Part shown: one piece after another, positions 1 through 12,012 of the stretch
Layout of the letters: every line of letters starts with the position of its first letter
Numbering within the stretch: the stretch's first letter is position 1
Assembly (NCBI GenBank): GCA_947179155.2
Contig: OX359266.1
Location: 40,325,039-40,389,038, forward strand
Direction of reading: 5' to 3'
From: Hedera helix
Taxonomy: Eukaryota; Streptophyta; Magnoliopsida; Apiales; Araliaceae
DNA: 64,000 nt
Made by a program: the position numbers and the translations under genes
Notes under the pieces: generated by a model
What the model was told of the DNA's origin: nothing
What the model saw: only the letters and a program-made list of their open reading frames with translations
The model's database searches: none

Positions 1-1133
1 CTTCACTTGACAGTCTCCGACTCTCCAACCAACAACCTACAGGGGAGAAAAAATGGAAAGATAGATTTGAAATCGAATGGGAAATCGTGAGCCTTGAAAC
101 AGCTTGCGAATACAAGTGTACATGTGGTTCTCTCTATTGATTCAAGTTGGATAACATTAAAGGACAATGCAGCATCATTATCGACAACTTTTAACCATGT
201 AAATAGGGAGTTTTCTTACCATGTCATACAAAAAGTCTAAACGCATTATCTTCTAGTAGCTCTACACATGAGAAACATAACAAAATGTTTGGTCCATTTA
301 AAACAAGATAAATTGCATGATTTGCAACTAAAGAACCAGAAATTATAGCATTTGCAAAAACCACAAAAGCAAGTTCCAAGCTTTTTTCCATTGCAGAAAT
401 TAGATCCAGAAACAATAATATATACTTTGATAACTAGGTGCAGAATAAATTGACCCGGCAATTTTTTCTTGAAATCATGATCTTTACTAACCAAAAAGGA
501 AAAAGAAAAAAATGAACCCTCCATTTGAGCTTAATTTTTTTATTGAATTCATCCCTTTCCCCATTACTTCACACTCTGTTCACCACATTAGCACCACAAT
601 CAATACATACATATCATAAAACCATCTCACCATTACAGACATTGTTTCAAATCCTTCTCCAACTTATGGAATACTAACAAATCCAGGAAACATAAAAAAA
701 CTCAACTTCTAGATCCAAAGTTATACTCCCTCCGTCCAACAAAAAAGAGCCCCATTTCACTTTGATCTTAGTTAATTAGCAAAATCTTAAAATTCAAATT
801 GTAATGTGAATTCATTTAATTTTTGGGATAACCCGTTTGTACTTAGTAATGCTTTTGAAGTAGTTTACATTATTAATTTGCATTAATCAAAATCAAATAA
901 ATTCACATCAATTTGAAGTAGTTTATATTGCTGATAATTGCATTAATCAAGATCAAATAAATTCACACCAATTTTGACTATTATAATTTTGCAAATTGAC
1001 TAGGAAAAAATGACTCTTCTGTGGACTGGAGAGAGTACAATACATGATTAATTTTTGCAGTATATAGAGCAATGGGAAATAGAATAAATTGAGGCCCTAA
1101 ATTCTAGTAGTAATTAAGATTTGAAATACATAC
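1..1133 (-). other. Intron 1 of the SFT2-like gene
   Basis: This stretch lies downstream of the first SFT2-like exon on the minus strand and has no frame resembling the membrane helices of the family. It is AT-rich and contains one Stowaway-like MITE (726-1035). It is inferred to be intronic. Confidence 0.45.
726..1035. mobile_element. Stowaway-like MITE (Tc1/mariner type)
   Basis: The left end reads CTCCCTCCGTCC and the right end GGACTGGAGAGAG, which form imperfect terminal inverted repeats. A TA dinucleotide flanks each side (724-725 and 1036-1037), as expected for Tc1/mariner insertions. The element is 310 bp, has no coding capacity, and sits in the presumed SFT2-like intron. Left TIR, TA duplication and size all fit Stowaway. 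Confidence 0.75.
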
Positions 1134-1348
1134 ACGCCAAATGTACCGGAAACTTTATCGTTGGCAGTTCTAACGGCAGCTTCGAGATCAAACCCTAGAT
1201 CAGAAGAGTCGGGGTCTTCAGTAGGTTTTGAAGAGGCGTAAGCGTTCCAGTCTGCAAGCAGAGAGGATGACTGTTTTTGCAGATCATCGGCGTTGTTTGT
1301 GCTACTACTTGGTCCTCCGCTGAACCACGATTGCGCCGTTTTCTGCAT
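1134..1348 (-). CDS. SFT2/GOT1-like vesicle transport protein, first coding exon (partial gene)
   Basis: The exon encodes about 71 residues starting MQKTAQSWFSGG, followed by a Ser-rich stretch, SLLADWNAY, and a segment ending AVRTANDKVSGTFGV. This matches the N-terminal cytosolic part of plant Got1/Sft2-like proteins as I remember them. These are four-helix Golgi membrane proteins that help retrograde vesicles fuse. No membrane helix lies in this exon; the helices are expected in later exons. The best donor is GTATGT just below 1134 (phase 2); a GTGTAT donor two bases earlier would give phase 0. The remaining exons must lie leftward, mostly outside the window. A weak acceptor-like site near 37-40 followed by Val-Val could begin exon 2, but I could not confirm it. 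The ATG at 1346-1348 was chosen because the family motif begins there. Overlapping frames on both strands look like shadows. Confidence 0.7.
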
Positions 1349-2012
1349 ATTCCCTTTTGGAATTGGTATTTAATAGGATTTTCTGCAGCTGCTTCTTCTT
1401 CACTCAGGTTGATGACTGACACAGAAGCCTTTGCAATTCAGAGATCTGGTGTTGTTCCACCTTCCCACGGCCACCGGTGTTATTTCCTTCTAATAAGGGT
1501 GATTTTGGGCCTAATCAATGCTAAACTACTAATGGTTCTATGTTTGTATTGTTTTTATCTATCTATAGATATTATAAAATTGAAGGAAATTTAGTGGTTT
1601 TTGTTTTAAACTTTCAAAATTTATCTTTAAATAGGTATAATTATTTTTAAAATTTTTTATTTTTTATTTTTTCTCTCCACTCTTTTATCAAATTTTATTT
1701 TATTTCTAATATTATTTTTTTCACTCTACACACGTATCAGAATATTAGTATTTATAAATAAGATTTAAAATTTAATAATTTAGCAGTGGTGCATATTAGA
1801 ATGGATTTAAAATCATGACACATTATTTAAATAAAATTAATAAAAATATATATATACATTAAATGGTGGAAGTGTCAAATTATTTTTATTTTTAGGATAA
1901 TGATACAGTTTAACATTATAACTTAGATAATAATTACTTAAATTTATTAGTAAAAATATATTTTTTTCATTTCAAAATTAGAGATACAATTTGATTTTTA
2001 AAATCAAACGAC
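1349..2012. other. Intergenic sequence, probably including the SFT2-like promoter
   Basis: AT-rich with homopolymer runs. The first 100-200 bases should be the 5' leader and promoter of the minus-strand SFT2-like gene. I see no other feature. Confidence 0.4.
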
Positions 2013-2441
2013 TCGATCGAACATGTTCACGAACCATGTGGTTCGGTTCGACTTTGTTCGTGAACAGTTTGAGTTCGATTAAGTTCGGTTGGTTCACAAA
2101 TAGTTCATAAGATGCTCAAGTTTGAATTGTATTTCTTACATGTTTAGTGTTTTTAAATTCTAAATACGAATAGTTGATTCAAATATTCATGAACTTCATC
2201 AAATTCGAATATATTCATGAGTTGTTCGCGAACGAGTTTGTATTCATAAACGTTTAGATGTTCACGAACATAATGTTATTCGATTATGTTCACGAACTTG
2301 AACATGTTCGCGAATAACTAAGGATTCGAACTCGCACATGTGTGTTGGTTTGATCATGTTATACGAACTGTTCAAATTTAACTAATAGTGTTCGAGTTCG
2401 ACTCGTGTTCGCAAAAGTTTAGATCGGATCATTTACAGCCT
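2013..2441. mobile_element. Degraded hAT-like non-autonomous repeat rich in TTCG motifs
   Basis: A 430-bp stretch filled with forward and reverse copies of short motifs such as GTTCACGAAC and GTTCGCGAAC. It is flanked by near-identical 8-bp direct repeats, CAAACGAC at 2005-2012 and TAAACGAC at 2442-2449 (7 of 8 match). The right end read in reverse starts AGGCTGTAAATGATCC, close to a widespread plant hAT-like terminus. The left terminus is eroded, so the exact boundary is uncertain. Confidence 0.45.
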
Positions 2442-4227
2442 TAAACGACAAATTAAACTTTAAATTATTGTGAATTTATTTAATTATAATTAATACGATT
2501 ATTATAATTGTATAGTATATAATAAAAAATATTAATCAAAAAAAATATTTTATTCTAAATTTTTGCGAGTCATACTAATTTTAAAGTTAAATATGTCGTT
2601 GTTTAATTTTAAAAATCAAATTATATATTTAATTTTAGAATAAAATAAATATTAAGTGTATTAAATAAAATTAAAGGAAGTTGCCATAAAACTTTGTTTT
2701 GTTAACGAACCATAGTCCATAGCTGAAAATGGGTCGATACAGTGCCTTAGGCTTCATCTGTAACAATTTAATAGTTGGGATTGGGAATTGGGAATTTGGA
2801 GGACTGAAAACTAGAGAAACGAAGAAATGAAGACAGCTCTAAAAGTGATCTTGTTATTCACAGACGCTGACGGCTTTGTCACTGCAATTTCAGATGGCCT
2901 CCAACTTAACCCTAGCTCCTCCTTTTAAACCCGGTGAGTTTTTTCTTATTTTCATCATATCTTCTATATATTTCTCAATTTTTATAGTATTTTTTAAACT
3001 ATGGATTATTATTTGTTGAGATTAACTCATACTTCTGTGAGTTCAATTAATAGTAGTCGGATCTCACTCCCCGTTGAGTGAGCGGCTATCCAACGCTCCC
3101 TGGAGGCCAAGCGTTAGGTTTAATTGGTCTTGAGATTTATCAGTAGTCCGATTTTAGGGTTTTTACTTATGTTTAAGTTCATGTTATAACAGGTAGGGTC
3201 AGTCGAGGGTCCAGTCTTGGATTTTACTAATGTTTCCATGTTATGTCATAGCGATTAAGATTTTTACTTACTATAAAAAATATTGTTTGGTGTGTATACC
3301 ATTGGAGAGTGTATGAGACATCTAATGAATCTATCAAATAAGCAGGATTAGTCAAATTAGTAAACCTGGGGTATATCGTGTGTTTTTATTGTTTCGTTCT
3401 TTATCAAATTTCTTTATGAATATCAATTATTCGTTCTTAAATTCTAACATTATTGTTTCAGAAAGGAATCGTTCGAGGTATCGTCGAAGCAATACGGAAT
3501 CAATGAGAAAGCTTCTGGCAGCATCATTCACTTTGTGGATTCTGATGGGCTTTACCATGTATTAATGTATTATTACGTTTTGATTTAGTTATAATGTGCA
3601 GTTATCAACAACTATATAATTAAAAGGGCAAACTTGGTTTATTTTCACTAATTTTTAGTTTAGTTTTTTTAATTCATATTAGTATAAGTACTATTCAAAT
3701 TTAAAAACGTTCATATCCCTAAGAGAAAGAGAAAAAAAGATTTTTTTCTTTCATACTCAAATTAATATAAGTATTATACAAAATTATAATAATTAAATAT
3801 ATACCTGATGTTTACACATTTTTATCAATTAAATTTTAAAACATTTCTATCTCTAATATGAATAGAAGAAAAAAAATATTTATATCACTTATAAATTCAC
3901 TCACAACAATTCACTTTTATTAAATCTCGTTGAATTTCCCACAAAAAAAAACAAAGAATTTTCATGCAACATAAGCATTATCGAGATATGGTTGAGAAAG
4001 AAATATCTAGAAAAAAAAGAGAACAATATCTTTTGAAAAGATAACAAACACATCCGAACACTGATCATTCAAATAGAATTTGATATTGGCAACTAAAAGA
4101 TATATATTTGAAGTTTACAATGTTTAATATTTATAATGTGTTTGTCATTGTCTTAAGTTTAATACACTACAAAAAATTTAATTAGATATTTTAAAATTTA
4201 TTTTATTGTCATATGTTAGTCGTACTT
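2442..4227. other. AT-rich intergenic sequence with one doubtful short transcript
   Basis: Apart from the candidate two-exon reading at 2893-3565 this region is AT-rich and non-coding in all frames. No repeat with clear ends was found. Confidence 0.4.
2893..3565 (+). other. Possible short two-exon gene, unrecognised
   Basis: An ATG at 2893 opens MASNLTLAPPFKP and meets a GTGAGT donor at about 2934. A later TTTCAG acceptor before 3462 continues in frame into a basic segment and a hydrophobic tail (KLLAASFTLWILMGF), stopping at 3563-3565. The product would be about 47 residues with a possible C-terminal membrane anchor. A different frame of exon 2 also reads open, so the reading is not secure. 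I do not recognise a family; it may be a remnant or a non-coding transcript. Confidence 0.15.
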
Positions 4228-4232
4228 GATTT

Positions 4233-4652
4233 TGATTCGGAAAGGAAAAAGAATTTCTTTATTATTAATTTTTGTATTGTTAGTTAGAAATAAATATTGG
4301 ATAATTAATGTAATTATTTAGTATAATATTTTATGAGAGTTTTTTTTTATTTTAATTATGATAGTTTTATTATAGTAGTAGATTTTAATTATGAGTTATA
4401 TTTCAATTAAAAGTTGTATTTAATTTATAATTATTTAATTTAATTTATCTTTATCTTTAAGAGTCCAAATTGAATTAGGAGGGTGTTTAAGAGCATTATA
4501 AATAGGGTTATAAACTCATTATTGTGAACAGATTATTGAATGAATTGATTTGAGATAAAAAAATAAAAAAAAACTGTGTGCTTTTGTGTTCCTTTACCAT
4601 TTTTTGAGGGAATTAGTACTCGTATTCCTTCTTTCCACTTTGTCCTACATCA
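4233..4652 (+). repeat. 5' LTR of the deleted retrotransposon
   Basis: 420 bp, TG...CA ends, preceded by the GATTT duplication. It aligns along its whole length to 5795-6207 with scattered substitutions and small indels, which suggests an old insertion. Confidence 0.85.
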
Positions 4653-4825
4653 TTTGATATAAAAAGTCAAAATTTCTGATATCTTTTGATTTCACCCAAT
4701 TCTTTCATAACCTATGTTTTTAATCTCCATCAAATTGTCGAAGTCCGCTAAAGAATCGACAATAATTTTTCTAAACGAAAGCACAATCTATAGCAAGAAT
4801 CGTCATCGCCTCCACTATTTCTAGT

Positions 4826-5095
4826 AAATTAAGGTTTGGTACCCCCAAGTTTTTGAAAATTTTAATTCGGCACCTTAAGTTTATGAAATTTTCAATCCAA
4901 CCCTCTAAATTTCTAAAATTTTCAATTCAACCCTTAAATTTCGAGAATTTTTAATTCAGCACCATAAGTTTTTGAATTTTTTTTACTTCAGCCCATGAAG
5001 TTTTAGAAAAATTCAAATTAGTCCCTATACTTTTATTTTTTATAGTTTCAACCCCTGTAGTTTTATTATTTTTCAGTTTAGTCACTATAGGAAAA
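4826..5095 (+). repeat. Degenerate short direct repeats inside the LTR element
   Basis: Five to six loosely repeated units of about 45 bp, each built on a core resembling AATTTTCAATTCAACCC followed by TAAATTT. The units diverge and do not encode a continuous frame. Confidence 0.5.
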
Positions 5096-5099
5096 AAAT

Positions 5100-5764
5100 G
5101 TTTATGATCCAGATTTTCTTTTGACTAAGATAGAGCAACTTGAGTATCGAGTATTTGTCACATCCGAATACCTTAAAAAGTCTCATGTTCCGTATAGTAC
5201 TGAGTATTGGGAATTATGCAATGAGCTTGCAATAACGGAAATAAGCCTTGCCAATTTCAAATAACATTACGAGTACATAACTGCATGCTATCGTCCATAT
5301 TTTGTTCAAGCGCAAGGAAATGTTCATCCTAATTGTGTTTATGCAACTAGAGATACGCATTCACAAGATGAGATCCGCAAAGCAAATTCGCACAAGGTAA
5401 TTAATGAATGTATCGCAACATTCGAGTCTAAAGAAGAGCAGGTACTCTCCTATATTGATGCTGGTGAGAAACATGTAGCGGAAGATACGTATTTTGAACA
5501 CATTGTTGATTTAGAGATGATTTGCATGAAAGAAATTGAAGTTAAGTTTGACCCCAAATGTGAAAAGATTAAGAAAAATAAAGCTGAGGTCAACTATGTT
5601 AATTTCATTTTTCCGATTGATACATCATCGTTTCAAGGTACTTCAAATTGTTATGTTATGTCGCTGTTGTTCCCAAAGATTATAAAGAAACTTCAGTTGC
5701 GTCATTTTTGTTGGAATATATCTCCTAAAATATGGTTTATTATTCTTCGATATTTCAAAACTTG
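5100..5764 (+). pseudogene. Long quasi-open frame in the LTR element, unrecognised
   Basis: One reading frame stays open over about 220 codons except for a single TAA near 5262, and ends in TGA at 5763-5765. The last 82 codons start with an ATG at 5517. The composition is protein-like, with many charged residues, and reads as one continuous globular segment. I recognise no retrotransposon domain in it. It may be a captured host exon string or a diverged polyprotein fragment. It lies immediately upstream of the polypurine tract. Confidence 0.35.
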
Positions 5765-5794
5765 AGGACGAGTTTTTTTCAAATGAGAGGAGAA

Positions 5795-6207
5795 TGATGC
5801 AGAAAGGAAAAAAAAATTATTATTAATTTTGTATTGTTAGTTATGAATAAATATTGGATAATTAATGTAATTACTTAGTAGAATGTTTTATGAGAGTTTT
5901 ATTTTAATTATGATAGTTTTATTATAATAGTATGTTTTAATTAGGAGTTATATTTCAATTAGAAGTTGTGTTTAAGTTAACTTTTATAATTTGTAATTAT
6001 TTTATTTAATTTGTATTTGTATTTCAGAGTCCAAATTAAATTAAGAGAGTGTTTAGGATCATTATAAATAAGGTTGTAAACTCATTATTGTGAACAGATT
6101 ATTGAATGAATTGATTTGAGATTAAAACTGTGTGCTTTTGTGTACCTTTATTGATTCTCTGCGAGGATAAGTACTCTTATTCATTCTTTTCATTTTATCC
6201 TACATCA
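5795..6207 (+). repeat. 3' LTR of the deleted retrotransposon
   Basis: 413 bp, starts TGATGCAG and ends CCTACATCA. It is preceded by a purine-rich tract and followed by the GATTT duplication. It is colinear with the LTR at 4233-4652. Confidence 0.85.
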
Positions 6208-6416
6208 GATTTTATTTATAATTAATATTGTATTTACTTTGTTCACCCACCTTTTATTAAAACTGTATTGGTAAGATAAACATAAATCAAAGAAAATTCA
6301 CTAATCAAAAAAGTCATCAAGCAATGGTTTAGAAAGAAATATTCGAGGAATGTGAAGTCAAGAATGTTCGAAGACGAGAAAAATATCACATAAAAAAACA
6401 AAAAAGAGTTTGCAAC

Positions 6417-8993
6417 TGTGACACCCCCAAATCTAGGCATATACAGCCCAAACTTAAGTTGTCAAAATACATAACAACAATTACACTACAACGTACAACG
6501 TATCACCGTACAATATTCAAAAAAATACACAACTATGTCTTCATTATTATTGTCACACTATTTTATAACTTATGAAGACTAATACAGCTATAACTCGGAC
6601 CATCACTTAATCCCCCGACTAGACCCAACTACTCTATCATCTCCTGTTAAAAAATAATGGAACAAAAGGAAAGGGTGAGCTCAAATAGCCAGTAAAGAAT
6701 ATCATGACTAAAATAATGACAAATAAATTATCATTAGCTTTCAACAGTTGAGTTTTTGATAGAATAATTTAAACAGCAAGTTTTAATTCAACAACTGCAG
6801 TTAAGTTTTTAAACAAAAGTCAGATCAATAACTGCAGCAGAATGACAACCATTAGAAAAATCATATGGACCATGATGTCCACTCGCGTCTTTTTTTAAGA
6901 AAAACATCATCAACTTTTATCATCTAAAATACTACTGGCCATGATAGTACAATTTCACAGTTCTTTGTCATAATCATGCAAATCAACAATTCATTTTTGC
7001 ACTTCGGGCCAAAGATATTCAATATAGCACCACCGGCCATGATTATACCAGTCTACAACCTTTGATCATAATCATACCAAACAACAGTTCATTTTTTCCC
7101 CGCAGGCCAAAGAGAATATTCATCATGTGCCTTAAAAGACACATCATCAAATATATCGCCTTTAACCTATCAACGCCTTTAACCTATCAACTCCTTTATC
7201 AAATATGTGCCCCAGGCCACAGTTATCCACAACAATTTGATTCTTGATTATTAAAATAACAACAGAGATATTAATAATGAACAGAAGAAATAATGTAAAC
7301 AATAAATATCAAAAGTTTATAATTTTACTTTGTGCAGATTCAAATAATATCCAAATTATCAACATGATATAGAGTGAAATTCAAAAATGATATTCAAGAT
7401 CCATAGTTCAGAATAACGGTTACAGTTCAATAGAAAGGTTCACGTAAATAGGAATGAACAATTGAAATGATATTAAATGAAACACAAATTGTTAAGAAAA
7501 TTATAATCATTTCAGAAGTTTAATCGGACAATACTTACCATAGTAAATTTAAGAGTATAATATCCCCTACCGTAGTAAGTTTGAATAATGAAAAATGAAA
7601 AAGATGGTATCCCTTACAAGTAAGAAAATAATATCATTTATGATGATGAAAAGAATGATACCTTTTACCTTATTACGTGACTGGATATTGATAAAAATGA
7701 GGTTGATCAGCTTATATATTTATAATATAATTAGTAATTACTACATATAAATTTCAAGGTGTATGATAATTCATATATTATGAACTATCAAAATTATTTA
7801 TATAATATAAATTTTTGTAGTGTAAAATAATAACTTTAAAAATAATTTTTGAAATAATATTTCAAAATAAATCTTCCAAAGAAAGCTTTTTAAAAATAAA
7901 TCTTCTCAAAGAAGAGTCTTCTAAAGGAAGATTTGTGAATACCGTGTGAAATATGTATTTATGCAATTACTACACTTTAATAAAACACTTATTTGAAAAA
8001 TTCCTGCACTCCTTTTGATTTTCAAACACTCAAGATAACCTTACTATTCTCAGAGAAAACTCATAAAATACTTATAAATTTTTTTTATGTTTTAGGCGTG
8101 ATTTTTCTATTCAGCTGAACAAATTATTTATAGGAGAAAATAAGTTACTATGCAGTGGTAGGTGGCTGACGTGCTGCACGCCAGCCTGATTTTTCAACCT
8201 TTGTAGCGCAGCCTAGTGCCACCTACTTCTCCTAGCAACCATTTCCATTACCAATTCTCATGTGGCCCCCACATAGGGCCCACATGTTTACTATTTACAA
8301 TAGTAAAAATTATTATTATTATTTTTTAAAATTTATTTATTTTTCATGTAGGTCCTAAATATAAAATAAAATAATGCTACAACAATAATTCAACAATAAT
8401 GTAAGAAACACGTTACATATCATTATTAATTTAATAATATAAATTACTGTGTATTTGCTACTGTAACAATTATTAGGTTCAATAATTTTAAAATACAGTG
8501 CAATAACAATTATTGATTCAATGATATAAAATACAGTGTAATGACAATTATTGAATCGATAATGCAAAATACTGTGTAACAACAATTATTGATGAATACT
8601 GTGCAATGACCACGTTATCAGATCAATAATATGAGATACTGTACAATACCGTGTGCTACAGTAAAATATCATAAAATACCATATACTACTATTCTTTTAT
8701 CACCGGTATTTTAACAGTTAAACCGTTGACTATTTTTATTTAAAAATGTTACTTTTATCATTTTCTATATCCGACAAATATTTCGTTGTGGGGTCCACCA
8801 ATGATTAGTTATTTCGGTGCTGTCGTACGATCCGAATATTTGCCAACAAAACGAATATTTCCCGACAAAACGAATATTGTCCAACAAAATAAAATTTGCA
8901 CATAACATTCTTAACTTCTAACTTTATCAATTTAACCACTTACTGTATTTCATAAAATTAAATTTTGTATTTCATAAAATTCGGGGTCTTACA
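6417..8993 (-). mobile_element. Solo LTR, copy A of a 2.6-3.2 kb family
   Basis: As written on the plus strand it starts TGTGACACCCCC and ends GGGGTCTTACA. Its true sense is minus, because the strand that begins TGTAAGACCCCG carries a TATAAATA box (reverse complement at 8125-8132) followed by a pyrimidine-rich leader. The unit is flanked by a perfect 5-bp duplication GCAAC at 6412-6416 and 8994-8998. No second LTR or internal coding region is present, so it is best read as a solo LTR left by LTR-LTR recombination. The size and end sequences suggest a large-LTR Ty3/gypsy family. Short frames inside are not genes. It also contains imperfect ACAATTATTGA-type repeats at about 8380-8620. Confidence 0.85.
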
Positions 8994-8998
8994 GCAAC

Positions 8999-9994
8999 AA
9001 ACCAAAGAGGTGTCTATGTTATTCATTAATAATTAGTAAATGTGCTTTTTTTTAATAGTTTTATTTAGTTATATATCTTAACAAATTTAAATAAGATAAT
9101 TTTATTTGCTACAATTTTATTAAAATATTAAGATGTCGAAAAACCTCTTAACATATCACACAATTTAATTATATTAATATTAGTCGTAAACTTTATTATT
9201 AAATTAATATCCTAACTAATTTTAATTCATTAAAATTTAAAATTTTACAAAATTACATTATTAATTGTATTAATAATATATGTGAATTTGAAACATAACA
9301 ACTGTAACATTTGTTGAAAAATTATAGTAGATTCATTATTAACTAATTGTCATAATAAAATTAAAATTTATTAAAACTTGAGTTTCATAATATTATTCGG
9401 ATTATAATTTAAAGCAAATTTTATTAATATAAACGCTAATATAAAATTTCATTACAAACTTAAATAAAATTAAAATAATTATTTTCTCATAATCATAACT
9501 AAATAAATCTACAATAATTCATTCAAATATTTAACTTAATAATTGATTGAAATAACCTACAATATATAATTCAATCATTAGCTATTTGAATAAATATTTA
9601 ACTATTTAATAGCCACGGTTATGTTTTTGAAATCACAATTATTTTTTTTTAATTGTTTATATAATAAATTATTATTCATGCTTCACGTGCTTCGCACGAG
9701 GTTAGTGAGTTTGTTCAATTAAATATATTATTCTAGTGATATATAATACGGTTATACACATTGTCTATTTTCTGCATAATTTATTAGATGCCAATTGGAA
9801 TCCTCTGGATTAACTTTTAATAATAATGGGAGGAGTTATTTGTACTTGTATGAAAATTATGGAAGCTAATATGTGAGATGTTCATGCTTTGTTTATCAAT
9901 ATTGGAGGTTTAGATTGATTGGGGAAATGGAATTAATTAGGTTAGAAAAGATATATGTTGTCTTTAGGCTTGTCTTTCGATAGGATTTAGGAAT
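8999..9994. other. AT-rich intergenic sequence
   Basis: Very AT-rich and non-coding in all frames. I see no gene or bounded element. Confidence 0.5.
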
Positions 9995-10002
9995 AACATG
10001 AG

Positions 10003-10410
10003 CACTGTTTTAAAACTTGGACCGGATCAATCGGTTGAATCGAGAACCGATACAGTTTGGTCCGGTTGAACCATCTTGATTAAAATTCGGATTCGATCAA
10101 CTAGTGGCCAACTGGTCGAATCGATTGTTCAGTCAGTAACATTGGTTAAGTTAACTCAATAAATCGGTTTTTAAATACTTTTTAATAATTTTTTTGTACA
10201 AAAATATTTTTAATTTTAAAATTAAATATTTTTAGTAATATTGTAGCATAATTTCACTATATTTTAGTTTACAAAAATTTAGATGTTTTAAAAATTTATT
10301 AATTATTAATAATATATTTTTTTATGTATTTATGACGTCAACGATTCGACCACTGGTTGAACTCCAATAACTTTTTTTGTTCGATGTCCGGTCCAAGGTC
10401 GAAAACATTG
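10003..10410. mobile_element. hAT-type MITE
   Basis: 408 bp with terminal inverted repeats: the left end reads CACTGTTTTAAAACTTGGAC, and the right end in reverse reads CAATGTTTTCGACCTTGGAC. It is flanked by near-perfect 8-bp direct repeats AACATGAG (9995-10002) and TACATGAG (10411-10418), as expected for hAT insertions. No coding capacity. It is similar in composition to the element at 17614-18008. Confidence 0.75.
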
Positions 10411-11350
10411 TACATGAGAGGAATATATTTGTAGTTTCAGTTTCTCTTGGCTAGATAGTAATATTTAGCCAACGAAATTTTGAAAGGCCATATAGGATTT
10501 TGAAACTAATTATATGAGAATAGAGATTATGTAAGACCCCGAATTTTATGAAATACAAAATTTAATTTTTCTTCATATATATATATATATATATTTTTTT
10601 TGATACAGTAAGTGGTTAAATTAACAAAATTGAAAGTTAAGGATGTTATGTGCAAATTTTATTTTGTCGGACAATATTCGCTTTGTCGGGGAATATTCGT
10701 TTGGTCGGGGAATATTCGTGCCGTACGACGGCGCCGAAATAATAAATTATTGGTGGACCCCACAACGGAATATTTGTCGGATATAGAAAACGACAGAAGT
10801 AACATTTTTAAATAAAAATAGTCAACGGAACTGTTAAAATACCGGTGATAAAAGAATAGTAGCATACGGTAGTTTATGGTATTTTCTGTAGCACACGGTA
10901 CTCTACAGTAACACACGGTATTGCATAGTGTCTCATATTATTGGTCTGATAATTGACACCGTAACTGTTACGCATCATTTCATCGATAATTGTCACTGCA
11001 TAATATTTTATATTATCAATTCAATAATTGTTGTTACACAGTATTTTGCATTATTGATTTAATAATTGTCATTACACTGTATTTTATATCATTGAGTCAA
11101 TAATTGTTGTTGCACTGTTTTTAAAATTATTGAACCTAATAATTGTCACAGTAACATATGCACAGTAATTCACATTATTGAATCAATAATTGTCATTACA
11201 CAGTAACGTATGCTTTATTTTACATTATTGTTATCTCTATTATGATGTTATTTAAACAGTTGTATTTCATTAATTTATTGACTTGATATCTAAGAGCTAA
11301 CTATACTGTATTTATAACAATTAGTCATAATAATTGAATTGATAAAGTTA

Positions 11351-11600
11351 TTTGTTTATAATATAAAGTTAGGTGATTATTAGGTGATATGAAATGAATG
11401 GTGTAGATTAAAGTGTGAATTATTGTTGAATAATTGAATTGATTTGTTTATAATATAAAGTTAGGTGATTATTAGGTGATATGAAATGAATGGTGTAGAT
11501 TAAAGTGTGAATTATTGTTGAATAATTAAATTGATTTGTTTATAATATAAAGTTAGGTGATTATTAGGTGATATGAAATGAATGGTGTAGATTAAAGATA
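11351..11600 (+). repeat. 92-bp tandem repeat in solo LTR B
   Basis: Three near-identical copies of a unit starting TTTGTTTATAATATAAAG at about 11351, 11443 and 11535, giving a 92-bp period. They lie upstream of the TATA box, in the U3-like part of the LTR. Confidence 0.8.
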
Positions 11601-11685
11601 ATATAATATTTGAAATGGATGGTGTAGATTAAAAGATGATCTTTAAATGAATGGTTTAGATTAAATGAATGATGAGATTTTTGGC

Positions 11686-11693
11686 TATAAATA
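11686..11693 (+). promoter_or_regulatory. TATA box of solo LTR B
   Basis: TATAAATA in an otherwise typical plant context, followed by a pyrimidine-rich leader. The same motif is conserved at the matching place in copies A (8125-8132, minus) and C (34044-34051, minus). Confidence 0.65.
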
Positions 11694-12012
11694 GAAGCCT
11701 TAACTTAAGGATTTTTCATAAACTTCCTTACTTGTTCTTTCTTTCTCTCTCTAAATACTTCTTGTGAAAGTTCTCTCTAAGTGTGCTTAAGTCATCTTGA
11801 GTATTTGTGAAGATCTATAAGTATACGTGTACTGTTCAAGTTAATCAACCTCATTTAAATTAATATCCAGTCACGTGTTACGGTAAGGGATACCATCTTT
11901 TTCATCTTCCATTATTCAAACATACTATGGTAAGGGATTATCATTATTTGATTCTCGATAATAATATTGTTTCTTCCTTACTCATAAGACGTGCCTTTTA
12001 TTTCCATGTATT

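Larger units (their letters stand above)
4233..6207 (+). mobile_element. Internally deleted LTR retrotransposon, Ty3/gypsy-like
   Basis: Two similar LTRs (4233-4652 and 5795-6207) both begin TGAT and end CCTACATCA. They bound a 1.14-kb interior. The whole unit is flanked by a perfect 5-bp target duplication GATTT at 4228-4232 and 6208-6212. A purine-rich tract (GAGAGGAGAA) lies directly before the right LTR, which is where plus-strand priming would occur and sets the orientation. The segment before it resembles the 3' end of plant gypsy polyproteins. No gag, protease, reverse transcriptase or integrase motif is visible, so the element is non-autonomous. The interior holds a degenerate direct-repeat block and a long quasi-open frame. 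Confidence 0.85.

Noticed and set aside
224..524. Minus-strand frames that might be later exons of the SFT2-like gene
   Set aside because: They do not match the membrane helices expected for the family.
1277..1594. 105-residue plus-strand frame over the SFT2-like exon
   Set aside because: It is antisense to a family-matching exon and has no recognisable motif.
4653..4670. Possible primer-binding site after the left LTR at 4652
   Set aside because: Only about 7 of 12 bases fit the initiator-tRNA complement; too weak to annotate.
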